64,000 bases of DNA from Liquidambar formosana (lineage: Eukaryota > Streptophyta > Magnoliopsida > Saxifragales > Altingiaceae): assembly GCA_039720395.1 (NCBI GenBank), contig CM077832.1, forward strand, positions 12,107,967 to 12,171,966. The letters run 5' to 3'. How positions within the stretch are numbered: position 1 is the stretch's first letter; every line of letters starts with the position of its first letter. The notes beneath the pieces were generated by a model. It saw only the letters and a program-made list of their open reading frames with translations, was not told the origin of the DNA and did not search any database. The position numbers and the translations under genes were made by a program. Below, in pieces: positions 9,317 through 22,300 of the stretch.

Positions 9317-12204
9317 AGAAAAAAAAGACCTATATTAGCAAACACTACTGCCCTAGAAAGAAAATATTTAAGTAGAGGAGACGTCCTTGCTATTGTTAGT
9401 AGTTACCTCTTCATAAAAACTGTTGTGGCACTATGAAGTACTCATATCAGATGTCAAGAACGGCTTGATTGCAATGAAAGAAGCTTCTATCCATAAAATT
9501 ATGTCAAGAATGGCTTGGTTGCCGAATGGCTTAGGATGGAGGTCATGTAAGAATTTGTTTATATAAGTTTTATCAACACCTGCATTGAGAGTTATATCCC
9601 ATGTATTAGTAGGTTATGAGGGTACATGAGGCCAATGCACGGAATACAACGCTCAATGTATGATGCTGATATAACTTATGTAAGTACGTACGTTCTTACT
9701 CGACCGAGACTAATATATATATATATATATAAATTAACATTTGATTTTATCAATAAGTGGAGGTGATGGATTTAACTTTCCAATTCCTCTTGAGGTCAAT
9801 CACCCGCATGAGCCATCTTGGACATTAACTGATGTAAAGTGAGTGGTAATATTTTACTTGACTTCAAAAAGTTAGTCAAATCTTCAAAGAATTAGTCAAA
9901 AAAAAAGGTCCAAATACTCTATTGTCAACACAAATAATTAAATAAATGACCTTTTATTATCTCTTAGTCTCTTGCATCGGAAACGTTTAACAATGGAGTC
10001 AAATACAATGTAGAACATTTTCTAAAATTATTGAAATCAAAACTAAAATATAAGAAACCCAATAATCATGCATCAATTCAATGTTCACATTGTTATTGAA
10101 TCACATATTTAAAATAATAAAATGAAATTATTGCACATTTATACAAGAAAAATTTAAAACGAAAAATAAATAATAGTGACCTACATGACCTATCTTGGGT
10201 ATTAACTGATACACAATAGGGGCCCAAATTTTTAAGTTGAGCTCGAATTATCTGGGTTGAACTTGCTCAAATTGCGGAGCACCTCTACTTTTAACAAAGA
10301 GGAGATGATTGTAGCACTTTTAGTCCTGCTTAAGAGAATAGTTCTTGAAAATGTATTTTTAAAAGATGGCAAGATATTTTCAGAAGATTGCATCCTTAGT
10401 GGTTTTATTTTTTTAAAACCAAAAAAAAAAAACTAAATTCTAGTACATCATTTTGACATATTTTTCAATGTTTCAAGGAAAAGAAAATGCATTTTTAAAA
10501 AATGTGTTGCTAGATATGTTGTCCTTGCTTTTTTTTTTTAGACTCTAAGAGCAAAATATTATTTTGGAAACACAGATACATGCACTACATTTTAAAATTT
10601 TTTCTACATGTGTGCTAGTAGGACTGCAACTCGATTCGAACCATGGGAAAATCTGGACTAGATTGAATTAATTCGGTCCTTCAAAATCTAAACCGGAATC
10701 GGATCGTTGGACCGGAAAAAACTGTTCGGACCGAATTTGCTTTACTTTTTGTTTTTGTTTTGTTTTTTTTGTAAAGTTTAAGAAATTATTGAATAATACT
10801 TATATATGGAGTATAATATATTAATATTAACATATAATTATTTCTATATGTATATATATATATATATATTGGAATTCGGGAATTCGGTCTGAGTCCGATT
10901 CTGAAACTGGAACCAGACTGGTTATTGTTCGAATCGGGCCGAATTGATCGGACCAGCCATACAGGGAATCATTCTTCAGGAGTGGTTCAAAAAAACCCTA
11001 TGGCATAAGGCTAAAATTTTAAATGAAGTCTTTTTAAAAATATAGGGCACCTATTGCATATCTCAACCTTTTTTACACTCTTATTTTAAACTTTTTAAGG
11101 TTTTATAAAAAATATAAAAAGTTTTTATGAAAATTGACCGCAGTGGTATCCACTAAAAAACATAATTTTGAACAACTTTATAAAGAAAGTAAGTGTTGTT
11201 TAAGTGGATTTTTTGACCATTTACTTTTTCTCTAGATGTGAAAATGAAACAAAAACTATAGATAGAAAAAAAGTTTACTTAAAGTCTTAAATGATAAAAT
11301 TTGAAAAAAAAATATAAAATTATTTACTAAAAATTATAAAGACCAACTTTTGATTTTTCATTCTTATTATATCTCTACTAAAATATAATACTAAAAGTAT
11401 AAAGAGTTAAATACATCATTATCTTTCTATTTACAACTTCCAAAGCACCTCTTATTCATCTTTATTCTTTCTTTCTTTTTTTTTTTCCTCATCTTTCTCC
11501 ACTTTATCTTTCTTGTTTTTTCTTCTTCCTAACCAATTAAAGACATTCTTGAAGAATTTAACTCAGATTCATTGATTTTTTATTATTAAAATTATAAGGC
11601 ATGACATTAGCTCAATTTTGAAAATTCTGTTTTGTGAAAAAATTTGAAAAAAAATTAATATGAATCTCCATTGATGTTCATGGATTTGTAATATGTTATT
11701 TCTGAATTTTTTTTTCTTTCAATTTTGATAAAAAAATTTTCTTTTAATTTTTTTTTTGAGTTTTCTATTATGAAAATAATAATAATTTATGAAATTTTCA
11801 TGTATTTGTCTCTTTTTATATAATTAATATTACTAATAAGTGTTTCACATGTAACACGTGTGCTATGACTAGTACTATAAAAAAATTCATTGAAATTATT
11901 TAATTTTTGGTTGGACATCTTATTATATACCTTATTATATTTGAATTATTGGATTAAATTTGAGTCAAATTATAACTACCAACACCCTCACCCTCTAAGC
12001 GTTTTTGTGTGTGGATTGACCTTCCCATTTTGCTCTTCATTGTTTCAATTTGTTGATGACATAAAAGTTTAGGGACATTTGTTTCACTTGGTAAGCAAAT
12101 AATATTGAGTTTCAATCTTATAGAGGAGTATTGATATTTTATTTGTTGATATTAAGAGGGTTAGAACTAAGGATAACTTTATTATCAGGAAAAAAAGAAA
12201 AAAA
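9317..12204. other. AT-rich stretch between the inverted pair
   Basis: I see no gene. There are A/T runs, a short AT microsatellite at about 9713-9731, and a GC-richer block at 10612-10975 that is listed separately. If the two inverted copies are the ends of one large element, this would be its interior, but no transposase is visible. Confidence 0.5.
10612..10975. mobile_element. Probable non-autonomous hAT-like fragment
   Basis: The block stands out by repeated TCGGACCG-, CGGACCGAAT- and GAATTCGGTC-type motifs at both ends, around an AT-rich middle with a short TA repeat. The left end (ACTCGATTCGAACC) resembles the reverse complement of the right end (GTTCGAATCGGGCC). This layout is common in small plant hAT relatives. 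I could not fix the termini or a target duplication. Confidence 0.4.
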
Positions 12205-13110
12205 GGGAAAATTGACAATAACCACATTTAGAAGAATGGTTTTAATAATTACTCCAACAAAAGATTTCTGAACCCTTTAGCCCACATATGAGTATTTTTA
12301 TTAGCCATAACCCCATCTTTTGAAAAAAAAAAAAAAAAAAATCATAATTTACCCATAGGGGCATCCCCTTTTTTGTTATTAAGAGCATCTTATATAACTA
12401 ACTTGTTTTCTAATTTTCTAATTTTTAAAAGCTTATAACTTACAAGACACAAATCCATTTTTGATAAAACTTGTATTTTTGGAATCTACTTGTTGTGATT
12501 TTTGAAACAATAGCCGCTATGATTAAGTAATTCTAGGGGGAAAAAAAAATTATATTACTATTTTACTCTCAAAACAATAATATGTTACTATTTTACAAAT
12601 TATGCTGTCAAACAACAACATGTTATTGTATTATTTTATTACATATTATTAAAAAGTAACATATTATTATTCTCTACATAAAATTAGTTTTTTTTTCTTG
12701 GCCGTTAAGAAATTATAATAACATGTTACTCTTCTCTACATAAAAGTGATTTTTTTTTTTTTTTTTGGTGCGGAGAAGTTGCAAAAGTATATCGTGGTTT
12801 TCATCAAAAGTTTGGGAGTGAGGACGAAGGTTGGGGGTGATAAGAATTAAGTTGACTCATTAAGTTGAATAGTTGTGACCAAAACTCAAAAAAATTGATT
12901 TATTGGTTAATAGAGATAGAGATACCGTTCATATGGAGAGAGAAAGAGAGATAAGACAAATGATATTTTTGTGAGAGAAGAGTAATTTCATAAATTCGTA
13001 ATTCCATCAGTTTGGTGTCAAAAGAGATTATGGGGTTAATGAATTTGTTTATAGGAATATTGTTAAAAACTCTTATAACATAGGGTTATAGCAAAAAATT
13101 TCAAAAAAAA
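12205..13110 (-). mobile_element. Non-autonomous element, copy 2 of an inverted pair
   Basis: It is the inverted counterpart of 8455-9316. Matching landmarks include GTTTTCATCAAAAGTTTGG against CCAAACCTTTGATGAGAAC, ATAACATGTTACTCTTCTCT against its complement, and AACTTACAAGACACAAATCC against its complement. Divergence is moderate with several indels, so neither copy is a recent duplicate. It ends about 290 bp upstream of the next gene's start codon. Confidence 0.6.
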
Positions 13111-13176
13111 AAAAAAATTTAGGATTGCTTTTATCCATAATAACAAAAAAACAGAAAAAAAAAAAAAAAAAAGAGA

Positions 13177-13196
13177 GGTCACGTGACCTACACGTG
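13177..13196. promoter_or_regulatory. Two adjacent G-boxes upstream of the 13396 gene
   Basis: GGTCACGTGACC (13177-13188) is a perfect 12-bp palindrome around CACGTG. A second CACGTG follows at 13191-13196 in the context ACACGTGGC. Both lie about 200 bp upstream of the start codon. In plants such sites bind bZIP and bHLH factors, and the second also fits an ABA response element core. Function here is inferred. Confidence 0.55.
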
Positions 13197-13395
13197 GCCT
13201 GAGGGATGAGTAATTTCCATTATTAAAATAAAAAAAAAAAAAAAAAAACTCTGTTGACTTTAAGACCCTTTTCCACAGATTCAATCCTTGAATCTCACCT
13301 TCTTCTTCCTCAGAAAACCAAAGACAGAACAAACAAGGATGCTTCTCCTGAGCAAATGTTCATAACAGTCAGTCCCAAAGAGGTGGTGGTTCTAG

Positions 13396-16300
13396 ATGGT
13401 GGTGCAAGCCTGCAAGCTCAACCTCCCCCTATCTTCTCTCTCCTCACCCCACATAACCTCTATCCTGTTTGAACCCCACTCTCTCTCTCTAGCTCTCATG
13501 CACTCTGACTCCTCTTTCTCTCTCTACCCCTCTCTGTCCCCCTTCTCTCCTTCTCCTCTTCCTCCATCTTCCTCTCAAACCCAAACCCTAATTCCCCCTC
13601 CCTCCTCCTCCTGCTCCTTCCTCCTCCTCCGTCCTAATCCTATTCCTAACCCTAGCCCTAGCCCCAATTCCCCTAACCCTCGGGTCCTCTTTGTCGTCGC
13701 GGGCCCACACAACGGCGGTGCCACGGTTCTCCTTCGCTTCTATATCCTCCGTAAGACCACTCAGGTATTTGCTAAAGCTCGAGTTCTTTGCACTCAGAAA
13801 GAACTTCAATTTGATGATAGGTTAGGGGTGGTTGTGAATGTCAGTCATGGGGTTTCAGTAAAGCTTGCCGCGTCGGTTAACGTTCTAGCGATGTACTCGG
13901 TTTCGAATTCAAAGATTTGGGTTTTTGCGGCAAAGATGGCGGGCGATGATGACGGTGATGGGGTGGTTGTCCGGTTGATGAAGTGTGCGGTGATCGAGTG
14001 TAGTGTGCCGGTTTGGTCGATTAGCGTTTCGTTTGGGTACTTGGTTTTGGGGGAGGATAATGGGGTTAGAGTTTTCGCATTGAGGCCACTGGTGAAAGGA
14101 CGGGTTGGAAAACGGGGGCGAGGGGATAAGAATATGAATGGGAGATTATTGGATAATGAGAAATCGGAGGGTCGAGTATTGAATTTGCCAAATGGGGCGG
14201 CTCGGGGATTCAATGATAGCGATGATATTTATGGTGGTTCAGCGATTTACTTGAAGGATGAAGTTAGTGATCGTGATGGGGAAAGTATTGGTGTGGAGGG
14301 GAATGCGATAAAGACCTGTTCTAATGGTTACTTGGAAGGGAAGATTAATGCGCATTGCACTTCCAGTAAGTACATGAACTATATGTGTTTGAATTGGTTA
14401 ATTTCTTTGTATATAAGTAGAAATGTCGTTTGCAAATTTAGAAAGGAACTTATTAATTTCTTGTTTGATAAATTGGAGTTGTATCGTTGAGCTTATGGTG
14501 TGCTTAAAGCATCTTTCATAGTTCTAACTTAGTATTTACCTGAATTCTCATCTTGCCAACTAAACTAATTTGGGATTACTATACAAATTTCTGACCCCAT
14601 TGCCTGGATAAAGATACATTTTTTTTTGTCATAATTTTTTTAAAAAACAGGGCCATTGAATATTTGACTATGATTTGTATTTAAGCAAGCTAAATACTTG
14701 AGTAGAGCCTTAATTTTGATTTCAAATTTTTTTGTAAAATTTTACGAGTAGATTCATTTTACATGTCAGACTGAAATTTTAAATCATGGGAGTCATTATG
14801 ATTTTCTAGACATCATGAAAGAATACCAAAAGTATATAGAAAAACAGGAATTTTTTTTTTTTTTTTTTGGATTTTCTAAAATTATCCTAATTCTCAAATG
14901 TTAGAATCTGTTTACTGGGCAAAACAATGTGTCACATTTGTTGTTTGATTGCTACAACAGGTTCAAACCTATGTTCGATTAAGTTTTGGTCTAAGAGAAA
15001 CAAATAATAGGACAAGATTATTATAAATTCCAGGTTAGAGTGGTAATGATGAAGAGGATCTTTCAAGTTGAAGAGAAGAGTTTTGATGTGGTAGTAGAAG
15101 ATGATGATAGAGGTAGATTTGTCAGAATCAAGAGTTTTCGTGGGAAATCTTCCTGAGTTTGTGGATCAGATTTGCAATCATGGGGCAAGGGCTAAGCTCT
15201 AGTGGAAGGAGGTTAGGGTTTTCAAAGAGGTGATGGCTACGGTGAGATTGAATAACAGAGGCATAACTCTTCTTCATTTAGAGATCCCCTTCAATTGTAG
15301 GGGGAACTTGGTCATAATTCCAAAAGGTAACGGGGCTAGTGGTTAGAGGTCTTTCTTTGAAGCTTTGTGAAGCTGTTTCAATTCTATTCTATTCTTCGTC
15401 TCTCTAGTTGCAGAGCTGCCCTTCTTTACTTCTATCCTCTTGCCTGGCTTCTTTCTTCCTAGGCCTCTAAGCTTTAAGGTCAGGTTTGTGTCGCTGCAGC
15501 TTGCAAGTGGGCTGGAGCTTCCTTTTTGGCTTTGTGCATATGAAAGTGTCTGGTCCTAAATTGTTTGTGCAAGCTGCAAAGCTACTGGTTCTTCCTCTGT
15601 TTGGAGAATGCAGGTTGGAATCTTGGGGAAACATATGGTTTTCAAACCTAGTGCAGCCAATAGGAGAAGAGGACTCAATTTTTGATGTGTTTAGTTGGGA
15701 AATTCAAGGGTGAAGGGGTTTGATTGAAACCATTAAGAGATGAGCTTCAAAAGCTTGGGGCATCTGTATGGGGTTGAAGTCCATGAATTGTTCGATGGTT
15801 TGCTGCGTTTTCATCTCCCATCAAATCAAGAATCCATTACATTGTTGAATGAAGGGGTTAGAAAGAAGGGTAGTGCAGCTTTGCAACTTGATCCCTAGGG
15901 TTTTAGAGTGGGGTGCAATGGTCATTTGAGTTGTGATAAAGCCATGCAGATACAATTCCTTGGCTTACCTTTGTGTGGTTGGGATTTCTTTAAGCCTCTG
16001 GGGGATTTCTATGTGGGTTACTTGGATGTGGATGTTGATTGGGAAGGAAGAAGGGTTAGAGTTAAGGTTTTGGTGAAAAAAGGTTTGGTTATCCCAAGTT
16101 ACGTGCAAAGTTGTTAAAAGGCGGGTCTAGGTGCGAGGCTCAGGTAGGCGCAGCTGTTGGGCTTCGCTTTAGGCTAGGCAAGGCGAGATCCAAAAGGCGC
16201 GCTTTAAGCGCGCTTTTTTGGGCTTTTTTCTGAGGCTCAAGGCCCATTCAAGGCGCGCCTTACTGCCCTCCTTTTCAATTTTATTAATTGATGGAGATTT

Positions 16301-19300
16301 TTTTCTTCGATTTTTTTTTTCCTTAAACAGGTAATGTACTGTCTTTTTCCTCTCCTTCTTCTTCGATTTTATTTACTAATAGAGAATTTTTTTCTTCTTC
16401 TCTCTCCTTTTTTTTTTTTTTCCTTTGAACAAGTGATGTACTTTTTTTTTTCCCTTTCAAACCTTTTTGTTTCCTTTTTCTGCTTCTTCAAATTTATTTC
16501 CTTCCACTCCTATTTTATTTACTCATTTCATTTTTTTTTTCTTTCGAACATGTTGTGTCTTTTCTTTTCTTTTTTTTTTTTTTTTTGTTGCTTCTTCAAA
16601 TTTATTTTCTGATTTTCATTATTTATTCTTTCTTTTTATATTTACTTCTCTGAACAGCTTCTATGTATTTTCTTCAATTTTATTTTCTAATTGTCATTTG
16701 TATCTACCTATCTTGATTAGACCAATTAGTCAATTACTTCCATTTGCTTCTGCTGCTTTTTATAAACCAATTAGTCAATTTCTTCCATTTTCTTTTTCTC
16801 AAGCTGAGTTAAGTTGTTAAATAAACTTTAGTGAACTAGATTACTATAAATCTTTTTAATTAGTGTAGCGCAACAATGTTTGCTGTTTGTAGTTTGTTAA
16901 TTTGTTGTTGGGCAACAATGTCAATCGTGGTTGTAAATTGTGATTTGTGATTTTGTGTGCTTTGTGGGTCTAGGTTACTTAGGCTAGTTATTACATATGG
17001 ATTTTGGAGATTCGCAACAAAAAGATCTTCGATTTGAACCTACAACCTCTGTGCTATTGCACAATGTTCTAACCAATTGAGCTTATAGGCCAAAAGATAA
17101 GAGCATTCAATTTTATATGTTTCAATTGATTATTTTTGTTAGCTGCCTTCGATAAAATATTTTTTATTTATTTTCTTTAAAATGTACGCCTCACTTCCTT
17201 GAAGCCCGCGCTTTTTCTTGTGCCTTGCGCCTAGGCCCAAGGAGTCCCTTGCGCCATAGGGGCGCCTTGCGCCTTTAATAGCTATGGTTACGTGGAGATG
17301 GTTCTTAGAGATGATGTTTACTAGGTGTCTCTAATGGAGGAAATCAAACCATAAGTCACTTCAACATTTGATGAAGTCCCTAGGATTCCTTAGCTTTGTA
17401 TCTAGTTTGAGAAGATGAGGGCTCCATTCTACAGGAAAGTTGTGAAGGTTCCGGTAGTGTGGCGATAGCGGTGGGATTGATGGGCGAGAGGTAGAGATAG
17501 GAGATGGGTGGGTAGGCATGCGCGTATGAGGAGATTGGAGGGCGAGGAGGTGGTTGGTGAAGGTAGGGCACATTGTGGTTTAGAGTGGATGGCTAGTAGG
17601 TGGTTAGTGGGGTGGTCTTCTCGGTTGTTTCATTTGAATTTTGAATCTAAGGGTGTTAATGGGGTCAGATGGATTTCACGTGATTAGGTTATGTTCCTTT
17701 GTGTCAAGTGTGGGGATTGTTTGGGCCACTTGTGTCTAAAGCCCAATTCCCCCTTAGGCCTGGGTTCGATGTCTTAGATTAGGTGCATCCATGCATCTCT
17801 ACCCCCTCGTACTCTGTTTTAATCAATGGGACACCGTATCGTTTTTTTAAAAGCTCTAGAGGTCTTTGGCAAAGGTGACCCCCTATCTACTCTTCTTTTC
17901 ATTTTGGTTATGGAGGCTTTGAGTAAGTTAATTTAGGGGGCTATTGATGGCAATTTGTTCAAAGGCTTTGTGATTGATGGGGAGGTGGGGAGGTGGGGAG
18001 GAAGGGTTGATATCTCACTTGATTTTTTTTCGAGGATGCTTTGATTTTTTGTGGATTGGGGTGTACCAAATTAAATTCCTCCAATGTGTTCTCCTTTGCA
18101 TTGAAGTGGTGTCAACTTTGAAAGTTGACTTGGGTAATGGTGAGTTGATTCTGGTAGGAAGGAATGATAATTTGGAACCTCTTGCATCTCATCTTAGCTG
18201 CAGAATTGGTAGTTCTTCAGATGCTTATCTTAGTTTGCCGTTGGGTACACATTTTAAGGAAAGGATAAGGGATTTGGTGGGTGGGAGGGTTGAAAGAAGG
18301 CTTAGTGGTTCGAAGAAAGGGTACCTTTGAAAAAGAGGTAACCTGAAGTTGATTTGCAGTACTCTTGCAAGCATCCTGACGTATTTCATGTCCGTTTTCA
18401 AGATTTCAAGCTCAGTGGCATCGAGAATTGAGATGCTTTAAAGAAACTCTGTGGCGGGGTGTGGGAGAGGAATTTAAGTATCATCTTGTGGATTGAAAAC
18501 TGTGTGCTTATCAAAGAATTCTAGAGGCTTGGGAGTTAGATTCATTTTGTGTATGAATCAAGCCCTTAAATGGTTTTCGAGTTTTGGGGTGGGTAACTAG
18601 GTTTTATGGAAAGATGTAGTGATTTGAAAGCATGGGGTTAGTAGTGTGAGCAGGTTGCCAAGGGAGGTCGGGGGCTATCATGGTATGTGCCTTTCAAAGG
18701 CCATTATGTAGGGTTTTAATGCTTTTGTGAAAGAGAGTAGGTTTAGGCTGAGGGTGGGAGATCTAAATTTTGGAAAGATATTTGGTGTGGTGACGTGAGG
18801 ACGTGCCTCTTATGAAAGAGTTATCTCATTTATTTGCAATTGTAGAAATAAGGAGGCTTGAGTGATAGACTATCTAGTGTGGGAAAGGGGATTTTTGCAT
18901 TGGAATGTCACTTTAATAGACGTTTCAATGATTGGGAGTTGGAAAGTGTTGCAGTATTTTTTTCAGAAGTTGTATGAGAGAAATGCCACCACCCTAATTA
19001 TTACCTTGGAGAGAATTGTGGGGATAGTGGATTAGTGGATCGGAGTTCAAATTAATATGAAATTATTATTTTGCCCCCATTAAATTTTCAGTTCTAAAGT
19101 ACTAGATGGGTATTTGGGATTTTATATGAAAGAAAGGATAGATAGATAGGTGAAAGACCAAGGCCTCCCAACCCTTTTATAAATAGTATAGATATAGAAG
19201 AAGAGTAGAACTAAACTGGCTATATAGCAATTCTAAGATCTCAGCCTTTGATTAATTTGAAACTCATTTTAATCTCAAGGCTTCAAGGTTAAGTAAACAA

Positions 19301-22300
19301 CTAGTCAAATGACTATTTGAAAAGACTAAAATAAAAGAAGAGAAATGAGTGCAGTAAGATTGAACTAAGTCTAAAAAATTGAGCAAATTAGTGGGGCCAC
19401 TTAGATTTTGCATGCTTTATGGATGCTTTTGCACTAGAGAGTAATTGCTGAAGATGGATATGCGCTAAACATGCCAATTCGAGATTCCAGGGCAGGAGTG
19501 GCATTGACTACAAGAGAACCTGGGCACTAAGCTTCGGATTAAATAATCTTTATTCAGTTTGACTCGTAAATGTCAGCAATCATGCACCACATGTCAACTG
19601 CCGTATGTAAAACTGTCAAACTTCTTGTGTTCTTGCTACAATCTTAGGTCACTGACTTCAGCACATGTAACATGTTCTATAGATCAATTCTTTGTGTCTT
19701 GCAGCTTATTTGTTCAATTTTGTGGTTTCATGTTGCTTTACTGTATTCTAAGTTTCTAACATCCCTTGCCTACTGCCGTTCTGCTTCTAGCGAATTTTAT
19801 TTTATTTGTAGTTTGCACTAACAAATTGTTTTAAAGTATTTCTTTTTTACCAGGAAATGGGTGCTACTCATATTGATCAGGGTGCCTTCCTTTGGTTAGA
19901 ATCATAAGGATGCCTCTAGATGGTAAACTACTAATTATGAGAATTGAGTCTTCGATTAGGTGCTGTCTATTGTATTTTCTTCGCATCAAAGTGAACTCTC
20001 TAGCTGGCTGAGGGGCAGCTGACAACATATTTTTCTTCCATGCCTTCATAGTTCTAATAGAAAGGAACCATATACTCATTACCTCATTATTTATTTCTAT
20101 GATCAGTTGGAAGATCTTTGCTGTGTTACTTAATGATGAATTTCTGAAACTGTTCATCTTGCCATTGGTCAGAGCAGCTGATAGTGCGTTGTAACATGCA
20201 GCAAAGCTAAGGCCCACAAAATTGAGACAAGACTCTGGTGCATATTTTGTGGCATTTAAAAGCAAGGAGGTTGAATGCTCAAAATCTACAGGACTACCAC
20301 TGATGTCAGCAAAGGCGATCTCCATCCATGCTTTGTCCCCAAATAAGCTTCTCATCTTGGATTCAGTTGGAGATTTACACCTCTTGCACTTGTCTAACCC
20401 TGTTCTTGGGTCGAAAATAACTTTTCACATGAGGCAATTAACGCAATTCATGAAAGTGCAAAAGCTGGCTGTTCTTCCTGATATGTCCACAAGTATGATG
20501 TTCTTATTTGTTTGTTATAAATGTTTTGGTTACCTTCAAGTTGGAAAATCTTTTATTAACAATAGTCTTGTGGACCTTCATGAAAACTGTGTGTAAGTGG
20601 TGACCTATGTCAAAAGGGAACTGGATAACTTGCAAATTGAGTTTCAAAATATAGGGAAAAAAAATGAATTTGCATGTATGTTGCGTGTACATGGGCTCTA
20701 CCTCTTTCTGGGATTTTTTAAAAAATTAGTTATTCATTAATAAATATCAAAAGTTGGAAAAGATATAGTGAAAAGGCACTCTTGTCATGGTAGCATTGTT
20801 TGTTAATCTTTGCCTCTTCACCTAATCTTCATGGAAAAACCATGTGATACATTGGTTATTATAGTATTGTCTCCACAACTAAAGGCAGTTGCCATCATTT
20901 TGCAGGAACACAAACTGTTTGGATATCGGATGGCTTTTATTCTGTGCACATGATGGCGGTAACTGACACGGACTCTTCTGCTAATGAAAATGATAGAAAT
21001 GAAAGCGATGAAAACGAATGCAAATCGCAGGTTTCCCCAATCTCAAATTCTGTTGGTTTATTATTCTAAAAATAGCACCTTGGTATGGCAATAGTCGTCT
21101 CATTGACATTTAAGAAGAACTCGGTGAGAAGTATTGGTATTGGTGTGCTACAGTTCATCTTGATATTGGTGATAAGACTTGGTATTGGATAATAATGAAC
21201 TAAGTAATGTCTATAATAATCTATTCATATCATTGGTTACTCATAAATAATAGGTAAGACATATTGAGGCATAAAACAAACAAGTTGGTTTGGGCCTGTT
21301 TGGATGTCCAATGGAAATTGGTTGTTTTCCTGTGTTTTGCATATAAGTTTGTAGATAAATACAACATTTTGAATGGCGCAATTTGAGAGAATGGCACCAT
21401 CATCACGAATGACAGTAAAAAATTTTGAAGGTGGCATTTCATGAATTCTTGAAATTTCTCCTTTATCATCGATTAAGGCAATGAACTTCTTTTCCCCATT
21501 CAAGTTGATGGATTTTTGCCTTAAATACCATATAAATGCAAATGCACTGTTGTTCCAAAAAAATTATGCCGATCAAAAATTTGAATACAAACATACCCAT
21601 TCAATTTCAACGAAAACCGAATGGGCCCGTAAGAATTTATGTTGTCTAAAAGATCAGAACAGGCTCAAAGCCTTACAACATTTGGATATTAAGGGCATGT
21701 TTGGGAACTTCAAAAACTGGATCAAACTGAGTCTGATCCATAACTGTTATCTAGTTTTTAAATAAACCAAGTCATAGTTGGTTTGAAAAAACCCGTGTTT
21801 ATGCCTTATTTTTATAACAAACTAAATTGATTAGCAGGAAAAAGAGATTTACCAAACAATGTGAAATCAAAACTGGCTAGATTTATCCTAAGTTGGTTAG
21901 GTTTTCAGGTTTGCCAAACAGCTCCTAAATATCCAATGTTATCCTCAATACTTGATGACACTCAAACAGAAAAATCTAATTAAATCTTTTAGAAATCAAG
22001 TAAATCTTACTCATATGGATATTGGAAGATACCCACCCTTGGGTAGCCCACTTGGTAAGGGCGAACTTGTGATTGTGTGGTTAGGCGCACGGTGTCAGGC
22101 TCAATTTCCCGTTAGGACAACCCAAGATTTAAGTGGGGGCTGTGGCAGTAGGTTGCTGCGCTAGTCTCTCCGGGGGTTTTGGTTCTATGAGTGGGTCCAA
22201 AGAACCTTGCCGTGGGATGGTTTCACCGTTGTCAAAAAAAAGAAAAGAAAAGAATATTGGAAGATAAGGTTAGATTTATTGAATCTCTCACCCATCAACT

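Noticed and set aside
16334..16820. Phe-rich open frames
   Set aside because: They come from the T-rich middle of the hAT element and have no recognisable content.
19864..20355. 163-codon frame on the - strand
   Set aside because: It overlaps exon 2 of the + strand gene, which has clear splice sites and phase; the antisense reading matches no family I know.
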